A DNA stretch of 64,000 nt from contig NZ_JACOIK010000012.1 of NCBI RefSeq assembly GCF_014692515.1, forward strand, positions 62,001 to 126,000, written 5' to 3'. The notes under the pieces were generated by a model. That model was not told the DNA's origin. It searched no databases and was given only the letters and a program-made list of their open reading frames with translations. A program made the translations under genes and the position numbers. Source of the stretch: Sphingobacterium micropteri. GTDB taxonomy: Bacteria > Bacteroidota > Bacteroidia > Sphingobacteriales > Sphingobacteriaceae. Numbering within the stretch: the first letter of the stretch is position 1; every line of letters starts with the position of its first letter. Shown here one piece after another: positions 38,191 through 45,693 of this stretch.

Positions 38191-40770
38191 TTATTTATTG
38201 TTCAGTTTATTTATGCTTAATATGTAATATTGTCCTGCGGTCAATGTGATCGAACTTTTCGAACGCCAATCACGTGACACCCCTGCCAGGTTATCGTGCC
38301 AGTTTTTCTGTAAATCTGCTAGAACAGTGAAGTTATGTGTAACCACATCAAAGTTTCCGATAACAAGTACCTCCTGTCCAGCTTCTTTCAATACATAATA
38401 TTTCACGGCTCCATTTACATGATGGTTCACCGTTCCATTTCTAAAAATAGTATTCTGACGTTTCCAATCGATCAGCTTTGCATAGTGTGCAAAGAGACTA
38501 TAGCGTTTCGCATCTTTCAAATAATCCCATTTTACGGGCTTTTCTCCTGTCCTGCCGTTTTCATCAATCGAGATATCATACCCTAATTCTCCAAATTGCC
38601 AAATCATTTTCGGACCTGGCGCGCAAAACAGAAATGCCGCTGCCTGTTTCATACGTTCCAATGCCGTCGTCAGCTCTTTCGTTGAATAATTGCTATTTGT
38701 ATTGCCATATTGCAGATTTTTGTACATCAAACGTTCCTCATCATGCGATTCCATATACGACACAAATCGGGGTTGCTCGAAACCATGCGCGTCCGCAAAA
38801 AGACGTCCCATATCGGAGTTATTATTATAACCCATAGTGGCTTCATTGAATGCATGATTTAGGTTATTCCACAAGAACATGCCTTCACTTGCCAATTCCC
38901 TTTCTTCCCGATCTTCCGCAAAATGCTCTAAAATGACATAGAAGTTTTGGTCCCGTTCACGGATAAAATTATGGTAGTTTTTCCATATCGCGATACGGCT
39001 TGCATCATAAGCTGACCATTGCTGTACGGCTCCGTCGCTTTCATCCGTACCTGAATTTCTCTGTGTAAAACCTTTGGAGAGATCAAAACGGAAACCATCT
39101 ACGTTAAATTCGTCCATCCAAAACGCAATCACATCTTTGGTAAATTGCTGCGTAAACGGGCTTTCATGATTCAAGTCGTATCCTACATTGTACGGGTGTG
39201 TAGGTGTAATATTGAACCAAGGATTAGTTGTTAGTGAACCCGATTGTTGATACAAACGTACCATGGGTGATTGTCCGAATGCATGGTTTAATACCATATC
39301 CAGTATTACGGCAATCCCCTCTTGATGGCATTCATCGATAAATGCTTTCAACTCATTTGTGGTACCGTAATATTTATCCAACGCAAAATGAAAAGAAGGA
39401 TTATAACCCCAGCTGGAGTTTGCCTCAAATTCCTGTATAGGCATAAGCTCAACGGCATTCACGCCCAATCGCTTCAGATAAGAAATAGAATCTCGTAATG
39501 TTTTGTAATTGCGTTGATCCAGAAAATCCCTTACATGCAATTCATAAATCACCAAATCGAATACGTCGGGACGATTGAACATTGTGGCTTGCCAAGTATA
39601 CGCTGTATTGTTTAGCGACAATACCGAAACGATGCCTTGTGTTGCACCCTGGGGATAGCTTGGTAAATACGGATTGGACGCCACTTCCCCGTCATGATTC
39701 GGATCTAACACCAATCTTGCATAAGGATCAGCAATCTTCAGCTGTCCATCTATTAGGAATTGATATGTATAATTCTTCTGAAAGTCCAAACTCTTTACTG
39801 TAATCCACCAAGTATTCCCGTCTGCTGTGCGTTTCATCGCATAATTTTGCGTCGCTTGAAAATCGTTGAAATTACCTAATAGGAATACAGAAGACTTATC
39901 CGGCGCGGTAAGCGCGAATGAGATTTCTTGTTTATCGCGATTAATTGTGACTCCATTTTTGTTTATCCCTTCGGGTAGATCAGCAACTTCCGCATCACTT
40001 TCCACAAACACAGTAAGCTCCTTAATCGTGCGTTGTCCATTGGCTTCGATACGCGCCTGTATATGCTGCTGCCCCGTACCATTCAGCTGCAATTTGTGTT
40101 GAAGCTCATTCCCTTGGCCAGTCGCAATTTCCTGTCCATTTAGAGAAAGTGTAATTGTACCCGACTGGGAAGCTTGTAATCGAATCGGAAGCTCTTCACC
40201 CTTTGCGAATGATTGTTTTTCCGATTGCGGAACAAAAGTGGGTTGAACCGCAGGCGCTTTAAAAGTTATATCGGGTTTTTGCTTCGATGAAATAGACCAA
40301 TACATATCCGATCCATCCGCATTGCGCGCCACTTTGCTTCCATCCGCATTCCGCACTAAAAGGGCAATATGTGTTACATCGTTTGCTTGGGTACGTTTAA
40401 AAAAGCTCGCGGGATGGATAGCAATGCTATATTTACCTTCCGCTTCCCGTTTTAATTTATAGCTATCTAGATTCTCATCCCATGCGGTGACAACTTCTCT
40501 CCATTCTTTTTCCGATGTGCTGCTTATCAGTAGTAAGCCTGCATGGAGAAATAGATCGCCCGAATGGTTAGCAAGCTCTTTGTTCCCTTTTGCGAGATCA
40601 AACGTAAGTGTGGTGGTTTCATCCCAATAAAGAAAATTGTTGGATAATGATACGAGCCCCTGCGCTGTTTCTTCCTCGATAGTGTCTATATCTGGTTTCA
40701 CATCCTTTTTACAGGCAACGATCCAGCACAGCGTAATTAACAGATATCCTAAACTTTTGTACGTTTTCAT
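38191..40770 (-). CDS. Surface GH13 alpha-amylase lipoprotein (SusG-like role)
   Basis: Probably cuts starch at the cell surface. The ATG at 40770 is chosen over the upstream ATG at 40821: it begins a lipoprotein signal (MKTYKSLGYLLITLCWIVAC, Cys20), whereas the extension would translate the operator DNA. N-terminal Ig-like and binding domains (about 40-240) are followed by a CBM48-like segment (SSVFLLGNFNDFQ), and then the GH13 domain with VDGFRFDL (nucleophile), VILEHFAED (acid/base) and YMESHDEERL. At 859 residues it is longer than SusG. It is the first gene of the operon, 15 bp before susC. Confidence 0.9.
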   Translation of the reverse strand: MKTYKSLGYLLITLCWIVACKKDVKPDIDTIEEETAQGLVSLSNNFLYWDETTTLTFDLAKGNKELANHSGDLFLHAGLLLISSTSEKEWREVVTAWDENLDSYKLKREAEGKYSIAIHPASFFKRTQANDVTHIALLVRNADGSKVARNADGSDMYWSISSKQKPDITFKAPAVQPTFVPQSEKQSFAKGEELPIRLQASQSGTITLSLNGQEIATGQGNELQHKLQLNGTGQQHIQARIEANGQRTIKELTVFVESDAEVADLPEGINKNGVTINRDKQEISFALTAPDKSSVFLLGNFNDFQATQNYAMKRTADGNTWWITVKSLDFQKNYTYQFLIDGQLKIADPYARLVLDPNHDGEVASNPYLPSYPQGATQGIVSVLSLNNTAYTWQATMFNRPDVFDLVIYELHVRDFLDQRNYKTLRDSISYLKRLGVNAVELMPIQEFEANSSWGYNPSFHFALDKYYGTTNELKAFIDECHQEGIAVILDMVLNHAFGQSPMVRLYQQSGSLTTNPWFNITPTHPYNVGYDLNHESPFTQQFTKDVIAFWMDEFNVDGFRFDLSKGFTQRNSGTDESDGAVQQWSAYDASRIAIWKNYHNFIRERDQNFYVILEHFAEDREERELASEGMFLWNNLNHAFNEATMGYNNNSDMGRLFADAHGFEQPRFVSYMESHDEERLMYKNLQYGNTNSNYSTKELTTALERMKQAAAFLFCAPGPKMIWQFGELGYDISIDENGRTGEKPVKWDYLKDAKRYSLFAHYAKLIDWKRQNTIFRNGTVNHHVNGAVKYYVLKEAGQEVLVIGNFDVVTHNFTVLADLQKNWHDNLAGVSRDWRSKSSITLTAGQYYILSINKLNNK

Positions 40771-40795
40771 TCTCAAAACGGTTAGCAAAAAACTA

Positions 40796-40809
40796 CGGGA
40801 ATGTTCCCG
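40796..40809. promoter_or_regulatory. Putative LacI operator O1
   Basis: CGGGAATGTTCCCG is a 14-bp inverted repeat (CGGGAA/TTCCCG around a TG centre), located 26 bp before the ATG of the GH13 gene. It has the same core as the site at 40894-40913. Confidence 0.7.
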
Positions 40810-40840
40810 AAAAAATTCCATTTAATTAATTATGGAAGAA

Positions 40841-40849
40841 CAAAGCGTA
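40841..40849 (-). promoter_or_regulatory. Weak candidate -7 box of the maltodextrin operon
   Basis: On the minus strand it reads TACGCTTTG, one base longer than the TAnnTTTG consensus. It lies between the two operator palindromes. Confidence 0.3.
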
Positions 40850-40893
40850 CTATAAAAACTTTTACTCTTGTGATCCCTCTATAATTGTCAGCA

Positions 40894-40940
40894 TTTCGGG
40901 AATGTTCCCGAAACATATCAAAGGTAAAATGTTTCGGGAA
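40894..40940. promoter_or_regulatory. Putative LacI operator O2 with an extra half-site
   Basis: TTTCGGGAATGTTCCCGAAA (40894-40913) is a perfect 20-bp inverted repeat apart from the TG centre. A further half-site TTTCGGGAA ends at 40940, and together ATGTTTCGGGAA (40929-40940) and its complement at 40905-40916 form a second 12-bp inverted repeat. LacI-family operators usually have a CG centre; here the centre is TG/CA but the symmetry is strong. It lies between the LacI-family gene and the operon it precedes. Confidence 0.75.
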
Positions 40941-40976
40941 TAATACAAAGTAAAAAATGATTTTTTTTACGGTAAC

Positions 40977-42008
40977 TCAAATTTTCCGGCTGGAATCTTG
41001 AAAAATAAGGCTGGATTGCAGCAAGGTAGTATATTGTTGGTCACGTTCAGTAGGCTTATCTAATGCCTGAAAAAGAAAATTGGCCGCTTCTTTTCCCATG
41101 GCAAAAGCGGGTTGCTTTACAACACTGAGTGAAGGATTCAATAAATCTGCGATGTCTAAGCAGGAAAAACATATCAATTTCAGATCTTCAGGAATACGTA
41201 CTCCCTCTTCCTGGGCTACCCGGATTGTAGATATCGCCAATCTTTCCACCGAAGCAAAAATTCCATCAGGTTTATGCTGCTGAAGGAGCTCTTGAATAGC
41301 GACCTTATTTTTTGTTTCGTCGTTTTCGGTGTCTAGTATCAATTTCTCTTGAAATGGTATACCATTATCTTCCAACGCTTTTCTATAACCATCCATTCGA
41401 ATCTTACCGATAGATACTTTCTGGTCAATTACCAAATAGGCGATATTTTTACATCCGCTATCAATAAGATGTTGCGTAGCAAGCCGGCTGGATTCAAAGT
41501 CATTACCCGTAACGAAATGCCCTTGAAAGTCGTCGTAACTCCTATCGAAGAATACCGTAGGTATACCGTGGTCTTCCAGTGTTTGTAAATGGCTATGATC
41601 TTTGCCTTCTCCGGAAGCAGAAATTAATACGCCATCTACACGACCGTTAACTAATGAACGCACGATAGAGGCTTCATTCCGTACACTACTATCCGTTACG
41701 TATATCAACGTATGGTATTTTTTAGAACGGGCAACCAATTCAATCCCTTTTATTGCCTGGCTAAAGAATTTGTTTCCGAATTCGGGAATGATAATGGCAA
41801 TCGTCTGGCTACGGTTTCCCCGTAAACTACTCGCATATAAGTTAGGAGAAAAACCTAGTTCTTCTGCTTTCGCTAGAATACGTTCTTTTGTTTTCGGACT
41901 AATATCGCTACTATCCCGAAAAGCCCGGGATACGGTAGATTTGGACAGCCCTAATTTTTCTGCTAAATCAACTATCGTTATCTGTGACATATCTTTATTC
42001 TTGTTCAA
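40977..42008 (-). CDS. LacI-family transcriptional regulator of the maltodextrin operon
   Basis: A DNA-binding repressor or activator with a sugar-binding domain. The N-terminal helix-turn-helix ITIVDLAEKLGLSKSTVSRAF is followed by the hinge helix region ELGFSPNLYASSLRG and a periplasmic-binding-protein-like domain (from SQTIAIIIPEFGNKFF). An alternative start is Met7 (41990), giving MSQITIVDL. Its position directly upstream of the operon and the inverted repeats makes local control very likely. In Bacteroidota such LacI regulators often stand in for SusR. The effector is probably maltose or a related sugar, by inference. Confidence 0.9.
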   Translation of the reverse strand: MNKNKDMSQITIVDLAEKLGLSKSTVSRAFRDSSDISPKTKERILAKAEELGFSPNLYASSLRGNRSQTIAIIIPEFGNKFFSQAIKGIELVARSKKYHTLIYVTDSSVRNEASIVRSLVNGRVDGVLISASGEGKDHSHLQTLEDHGIPTVFFDRSYDDFQGHFVTGNDFESSRLATQHLIDSGCKNIAYLVIDQKVSIGKIRMDGYRKALEDNGIPFQEKLILDTENDETKNKVAIQELLQQHKPDGIFASVERLAISTIRVAQEEGVRIPEDLKLICFSCLDIADLLNPSLSVVKQPAFAMGKEAANFLFQALDKPTERDQQYTTLLQSSLIFQDSSRKI

Positions 42009-42073
42009 AGATAGTAATAATTCATTGTTCGTTACCAGATGCTTGTGACGCGTATGGCGTATAGTCGCCTACC

Positions 42074-42922
42074 CTAAAAAATAATATCCAATAAATAACA
42101 TGCAGCAAATACGACAGAAGCTACACCATTAGTCGTCATAAATGCGCGATTGACTCGGCTTAGATTAGTAGGGCTTACGATACGGTGCTGATATATCAAT
42201 AAAAGTCCGTAAAAAGCGATACCCAAGTAGTAGAATAACCCTACTGGCATATAAAACGCCGGTAATAATACAAATACAAAAGAGAGAACGTGCAACAGTT
42301 CTGAAATGCGTAATGCTTTTTTTGCTCCAAAATATGCGGGGATAGAACGCAAACCATTTGCTTTATCAAATTCTTCGTCTTGGAGAGCGTAAATAATGTC
42401 AAATCCACCGGACCAACACATGACCGCTATACCATAAAATATCGGTACGATATCGAAATGGTTGGTTACAACCAAATAGGCTCCTATAGGCGACAACCCC
42501 AACCCAATACCCAATACGATATGACATAGGGGGGTGAACCGCTTGGTATAGCTATAAAACAATACCACGAACAACGCTATAGGTGATAGATAGAAACATA
42601 GTGTATTGATGAAATAAGTAGCTGCCACAAATAAGAAACAATTAATGATGGTAAACGTCAATGCACTATTGGCTGAAATCTTTCCGGCGGGAATATCACG
42701 CATCGCCGTTCGGGGATTTTTAGCGTCAATATCCCTATCTAAAAATCGATTAAATGCCATGGCCGCATTTCGAGCGGCTACCATGCATACCAACATCAGC
42801 AGAAGTTTTTTCCAATCAAAGGTATGTTCTGTGGTTTTTATAGCTAAGAAGAATCCGATAATAGCAAAAGGCAATGCGAAAATGCTGTGTGCAAACAGCA
42901 CGAGAGACATATACTTTTTCAT
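42074..42922 (-). CDS. UbiA-family prenyltransferase (4-hydroxybenzoate or menaquinone-pathway type)
   Basis: An integral membrane prenyltransferase of 282 residues with about eight helices. The first prenyl-diphosphate motif is NRFLDRDIDAKNPRT (N-x-x-x-D-x-x-x-D), and the second acidic motif is YALQDEEFDKANGLRS. These are the ubiA family signatures. Bacteroidota use menaquinone, so the natural role may be in the futalosine menaquinone pathway (MqnP-type) rather than ubiquinone; MenA is less similar. It overlaps no gene and starts 2 bp after engB. Confidence 0.88.
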   Translation of the reverse strand: MKKYMSLVLFAHSIFALPFAIIGFFLAIKTTEHTFDWKKLLLMLVCMVAARNAAMAFNRFLDRDIDAKNPRTAMRDIPAGKISANSALTFTIINCFLFVAATYFINTLCFYLSPIALFVVLFYSYTKRFTPLCHIVLGIGLGLSPIGAYLVVTNHFDIVPIFYGIAVMCWSGGFDIIYALQDEEFDKANGLRSIPAYFGAKKALRISELLHVLSFVFVLLPAFYMPVGLFYYLGIAFYGLLLIYQHRIVSPTNLSRVNRAFMTTNGVASVVFAACYLLDIIF

Positions 42923-42924
42923 GG

Positions 42925-43545
42925 TTACTGCTGTTCCACAATAGGCGGAATAAAATTTTTATTAATATCATCTATCGTCGCCAAAATTTCATCTACCCCT
43001 TCTTTTTTCTCTGCCGACGTTAGAAAAAGAGGCGGTATCTCTTCAAACCAAGTTAAGAGTGCCTTTCTGAATTTTGCGATATGTTGATCGGATTTTACCT
43101 TGGATTGTTTGTCTGCTTTCGTAAAGATCAATAAAAACGGTAGTCCCTGTTCTCCTAGCCATCGACAGAATTCCAAGTCGATCTTTTGCGGCTCGAGTCG
43201 ACTATCAATGAGCACAAAAATACATTGCAGATTTTCACGTTGCGTTAGATATCTCCGAATAAAACGTTCCCATTCTGCCCGGTTTTTTTTGGATGTTTGT
43301 GCAAATCCGTAACCGGGAAGATCGACCAGATACCAGTTCTTATTGATCATAAAATGATTAATAAGTTGCGTTTTACCTGGCTTTTGAGATGTCTTTGCCA
43401 AATCTTTTTTATTGACCATCGCATTGATCAACGATGATTTACCTACATTTGAGCGACCTATAAAAGCATATTCTGGTAGCGATGGTTCCGGCAACTTCCG
43501 AACATCGGTATTACTAGTGATAAATTCCGCAGTTTTTACAAGCAT
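42925..43545 (-). CDS. engB: Ribosome biogenesis GTP-binding protein YihA/EngB (YsxC)
   Basis: A small GTPase of 206 residues for late 50S assembly. G1 is GRSNVGKSSLINA, G3 is VDLPGYGFAQ and G4 is TKADK. The N-terminal AEFITSNTDVRKLPEPSLPEYAFIG extension is the family pattern. It is followed after 2 bp by the UbiA-family gene, so both share a transcript. Confidence 0.95.
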   Translation of the reverse strand: MLVKTAEFITSNTDVRKLPEPSLPEYAFIGRSNVGKSSLINAMVNKKDLAKTSQKPGKTQLINHFMINKNWYLVDLPGYGFAQTSKKNRAEWERFIRRYLTQRENLQCIFVLIDSRLEPQKIDLEFCRWLGEQGLPFLLIFTKADKQSKVKSDQHIAKFRKALLTWFEEIPPLFLTSAEKKEGVDEILATIDDINKNFIPPIVEQQ

Positions 43546-43670
43546 ATAGCAAAGGTAATATTTTTTCCCATTTGTCTAATGTTGGCAAACATTATCCATT
43601 CCTGAATCGTTAAATAATATATTGGCAAACCTTATTACGGAAATATTATCGTGTATAAAGACTTTTAGAA

Positions 43671-44087
43671 ATGGAAAAAGAGAATTTGAACGAAAACAAT
43701 AAATCAAATGATGCGACACCACAACGCCCCGAGGGTGAACGTATTTTAAACGCTCCTCTTGTAGAAATGGATTTGCTAGCATTCATTGATCAAATAAAAA
43801 ATGAAACAACTTGGGTCGATAGCGAACGGAATTCAATTACTATTTTTAAATCGGAGACTATGACTATTGTCCTAATTGGGTTGCATGAAAATGCGGAACT
43901 AAAACCACATAAAGCAAATGGAACAATAAGTGTACAAGTGTTAGCTGGAAAAATTGAATTCAGTACGGAACACCAAAGTGTACAAATAGAAAAAGGACAA
44001 ATGATAGCGTTACAGGAAAATCTGATGCACGGCGTAAAAGCACTGGCAGAAAGCTTTTTTTTGCTCACATTGGTCATGAAAGAATAA
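43671..44087 (+). CDS. Cupin-domain protein
   Basis: A 138-residue soluble protein. The C-terminal half is a cupin barrel: TMTIVLIGLHENAELKPHKANG, TISVQVLAGKIEFSTEHQ, VQIEKGQMIALQENLMHGVKAL. The metal-ligand pattern is partial: His in PHKANG and His in MHGV are visible, but the middle Glu/His cluster is weak. The N-terminal 25 residues are polar and unordered. The function is unknown. The last 14 bp overlap the 3' end of the convergent gene at 44074-44868. Confidence 0.8.
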   Translation: MEKENLNENNKSNDATPQRPEGERILNAPLVEMDLLAFIDQIKNETTWVDSERNSITIFKSETMTIVLIGLHENAELKPHKANGTISVQVLAGKIEFSTEHQSVQIEKGQMIALQENLMHGVKALAESFFLLTLVMKE

Positions 44088-44868
44088 AATACCGCGGATC
44101 GGGATATATGAACTGATAATCCAGTTCCTCCATCAACCTCTTTGAGGAAATTAATCTGCCTATTTCCCTTTTATTCTCTTTGTACGGCCGCCCCGTCTGT
44201 TCACAAATCACTTCTCGCTTTGTTGGATGTACGGGAGCCACAATGTTATATATTTTAGATCGGGATCTATTTTCAATCATTTTCTCGATTATAGCAATAA
44301 TATCTTCGAAATGAACGTGATTAACAGGAGCATCCAGATTGGACACGTTATATTTGTGAAGTTGCCTATCGTCTCCCATAAGTCCACCCAATCTTAAGAT
44401 ATTGACCTCCGGGTATGCAGCCCTTAATAGATACTCAGCTACGACGTTTTCAATAGAAATATCGTCCTCTATAAATTCTTTTTGTTCATCTGGATAAACA
44501 CTTGTAGAATCCATAAAAAATAGTTGGCCATCGAAATTACCTATAAACTTAGACAAATTGTGAATTCGTCTTTTAATGTTATTACGATCCTTATCTTTAC
44601 GAGAAGAAATAGGGAAAGTTATAATCAAAACATCTAAAGATGAAACGACCTCCCAAGCTAAAATGTCAACCGTGGAATTATCTGTATTGAAATCTATAAG
44701 CGTTGGATTTAATCCTTGTGAAGTTAATGCCCCTATTTTGTCCGGTGAGGTTGTTGTCGTATATAGATCGTTCTTTATCTGCCATTTCCTTGCCATTCTG
44801 ATACCAAGCCATCCGCACCCTACGATACCTATATGTAGGTTATTTAATTTCGAGCATATTTCTTTCAT
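44074..44868 (-). CDS. NAD(P)-binding epimerase/dehydratase-like (SDR) protein
   Basis: A Rossmann-fold protein of 264 residues. The N-terminal nucleotide motif is IGIVGCGWLGIRMARKW, and FFMDSTSVYPDEQKEFIEDD and HFEDIIAIIEKMIEN are segments seen in YeeZ/extended-SDR-like proteins. A catalytic YxxxK is not obvious, so it may be an atypical SDR with another role. It is encoded 34 bp after a hypothetical gene on the same strand, and its 3' end overlaps the convergent cupin gene. Confidence 0.78.
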   Translation of the reverse strand: MKEICSKLNNLHIGIVGCGWLGIRMARKWQIKNDLYTTTTSPDKIGALTSQGLNPTLIDFNTDNSTVDILAWEVVSSLDVLIITFPISSRKDKDRNNIKRRIHNLSKFIGNFDGQLFFMDSTSVYPDEQKEFIEDDISIENVVAEYLLRAAYPEVNILRLGGLMGDDRQLHKYNVSNLDAPVNHVHFEDIIAIIEKMIENRSRSKIYNIVAPVHPTKREVICEQTGRPYKENKREIGRLISSKRLMEELDYQFIYPDPRYFILS

Positions 44869-44902
44869 CGATTTTTTTGTTTATTTCATTATTTACTTAT
44901 TA

Positions 44903-45550
44903 TTAAGGGCTTTCATAGGATGCATATCCATAGCGGATAACTTTCTCCAAGGCTTCCCACCTCGGAAAATGCTTTTCGATTAATTGTCTTCTACGATTTA
45001 TTTCTAGAAGCCCATAATCTGCTACCGCATTAAACAAACAGTATGTAATAGCTTCTAATGACAGCTTGTAAAGTTCTTTATCAACACAAATACTTCCTTT
45101 CTGTCGCTGCACGACATAGGGTTTATTTTTGTTCTTTCGGAAGGTAATATAGGGAATCAATAAATTAAGCGTTTCTTCCCAGTGACCTACTTCACGTAAG
45201 ACGAATTGCTGTAGCAGCTCTTCTTTGATTCTTATCTTTCCGGTAGCCGACATCTGCCTACCCATAATATAGCAATGGATGATGCCCTCTTTTATATAGG
45301 GTGTCTGTTTATTAGACGATACCTTCATTGGCCAATGTTTATCAAACACTTCCAATCGCTCCTCCACCCAGCGTGTGGAGTCTGAAATCCGTGTTTGCAA
45401 AAAGTTACGTATAGTCCAGATAGCTTCCGCTTTTTGCATACTTATCGGCACTTGTATGATCTTTTTGTATTCATTCCATCGACATATCTCCACTTCTTCT
45501 TTTGCACTGAAAAGAACGTCTATCTCTTGGTCATCCACTACCCATATCAT
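44903..45550 (-). CDS. Hypothetical protein (215 aa)
   Basis: I do not recognise the family. The protein is soluble and largely helical after the first 40 residues, with Trp, Arg and Lys in its helices (QKAEAIWTIRNFLQ, STRWVEERLEVFDKHWP, RRRQLIEKHFPRWEALEKV). It has no signal peptide, membrane segment or metal-binding cluster. It precedes the epimerase-like gene on the same strand (34 bp) and is divergent from the M13 peptidase gene. No function is proposed. Confidence 0.68.
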   Translation of the reverse strand: MIWVVDDQEIDVLFSAKEEVEICRWNEYKKIIQVPISMQKAEAIWTIRNFLQTRISDSTRWVEERLEVFDKHWPMKVSSNKQTPYIKEGIIHCYIMGRQMSATGKIRIKEELLQQFVLREVGHWEETLNLLIPYITFRKNKNKPYVVQRQKGSICVDKELYKLSLEAITYCLFNAVADYGLLEINRRRQLIEKHFPRWEALEKVIRYGYASYESP

Positions 45551-45615
45551 GAGAGCAAGATACGGAAAATCCAGTTCTTCCTACAATCGTTACGTTCCAT
45601 TTTCTTAAGATTTAT

Positions 45616-45623
45616 TATGTTTG
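45616..45623 (+). promoter_or_regulatory. Candidate -7 box of the M13 peptidase gene (TATGTTTG)
   Basis: TATGTTTG matches TAnnTTTG and lies 70 bp upstream of the ATG at 45694. Confidence 0.45.
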
Positions 45624-45693
45624 CATAGAAAACTAAATAACAAAATGGGAAACAGCTCAGGCATAATGTTTCCAAATTAAAACACAACGTATA

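Noticed and set aside
40771..40821. Upstream ATG of the surface GH13 gene
   Set aside because: The 17-residue extension (MEFFREHSRSF...) is translated operator DNA and precedes a clean lipoprotein signal, so the later start is used.
26381..42008. Maltodextrin locus as a recently transferred island
   Set aside because: No integrase, transposon remnant or obvious change in composition at the edges; a bidirectional terminator and ordinary neighbours flank it.
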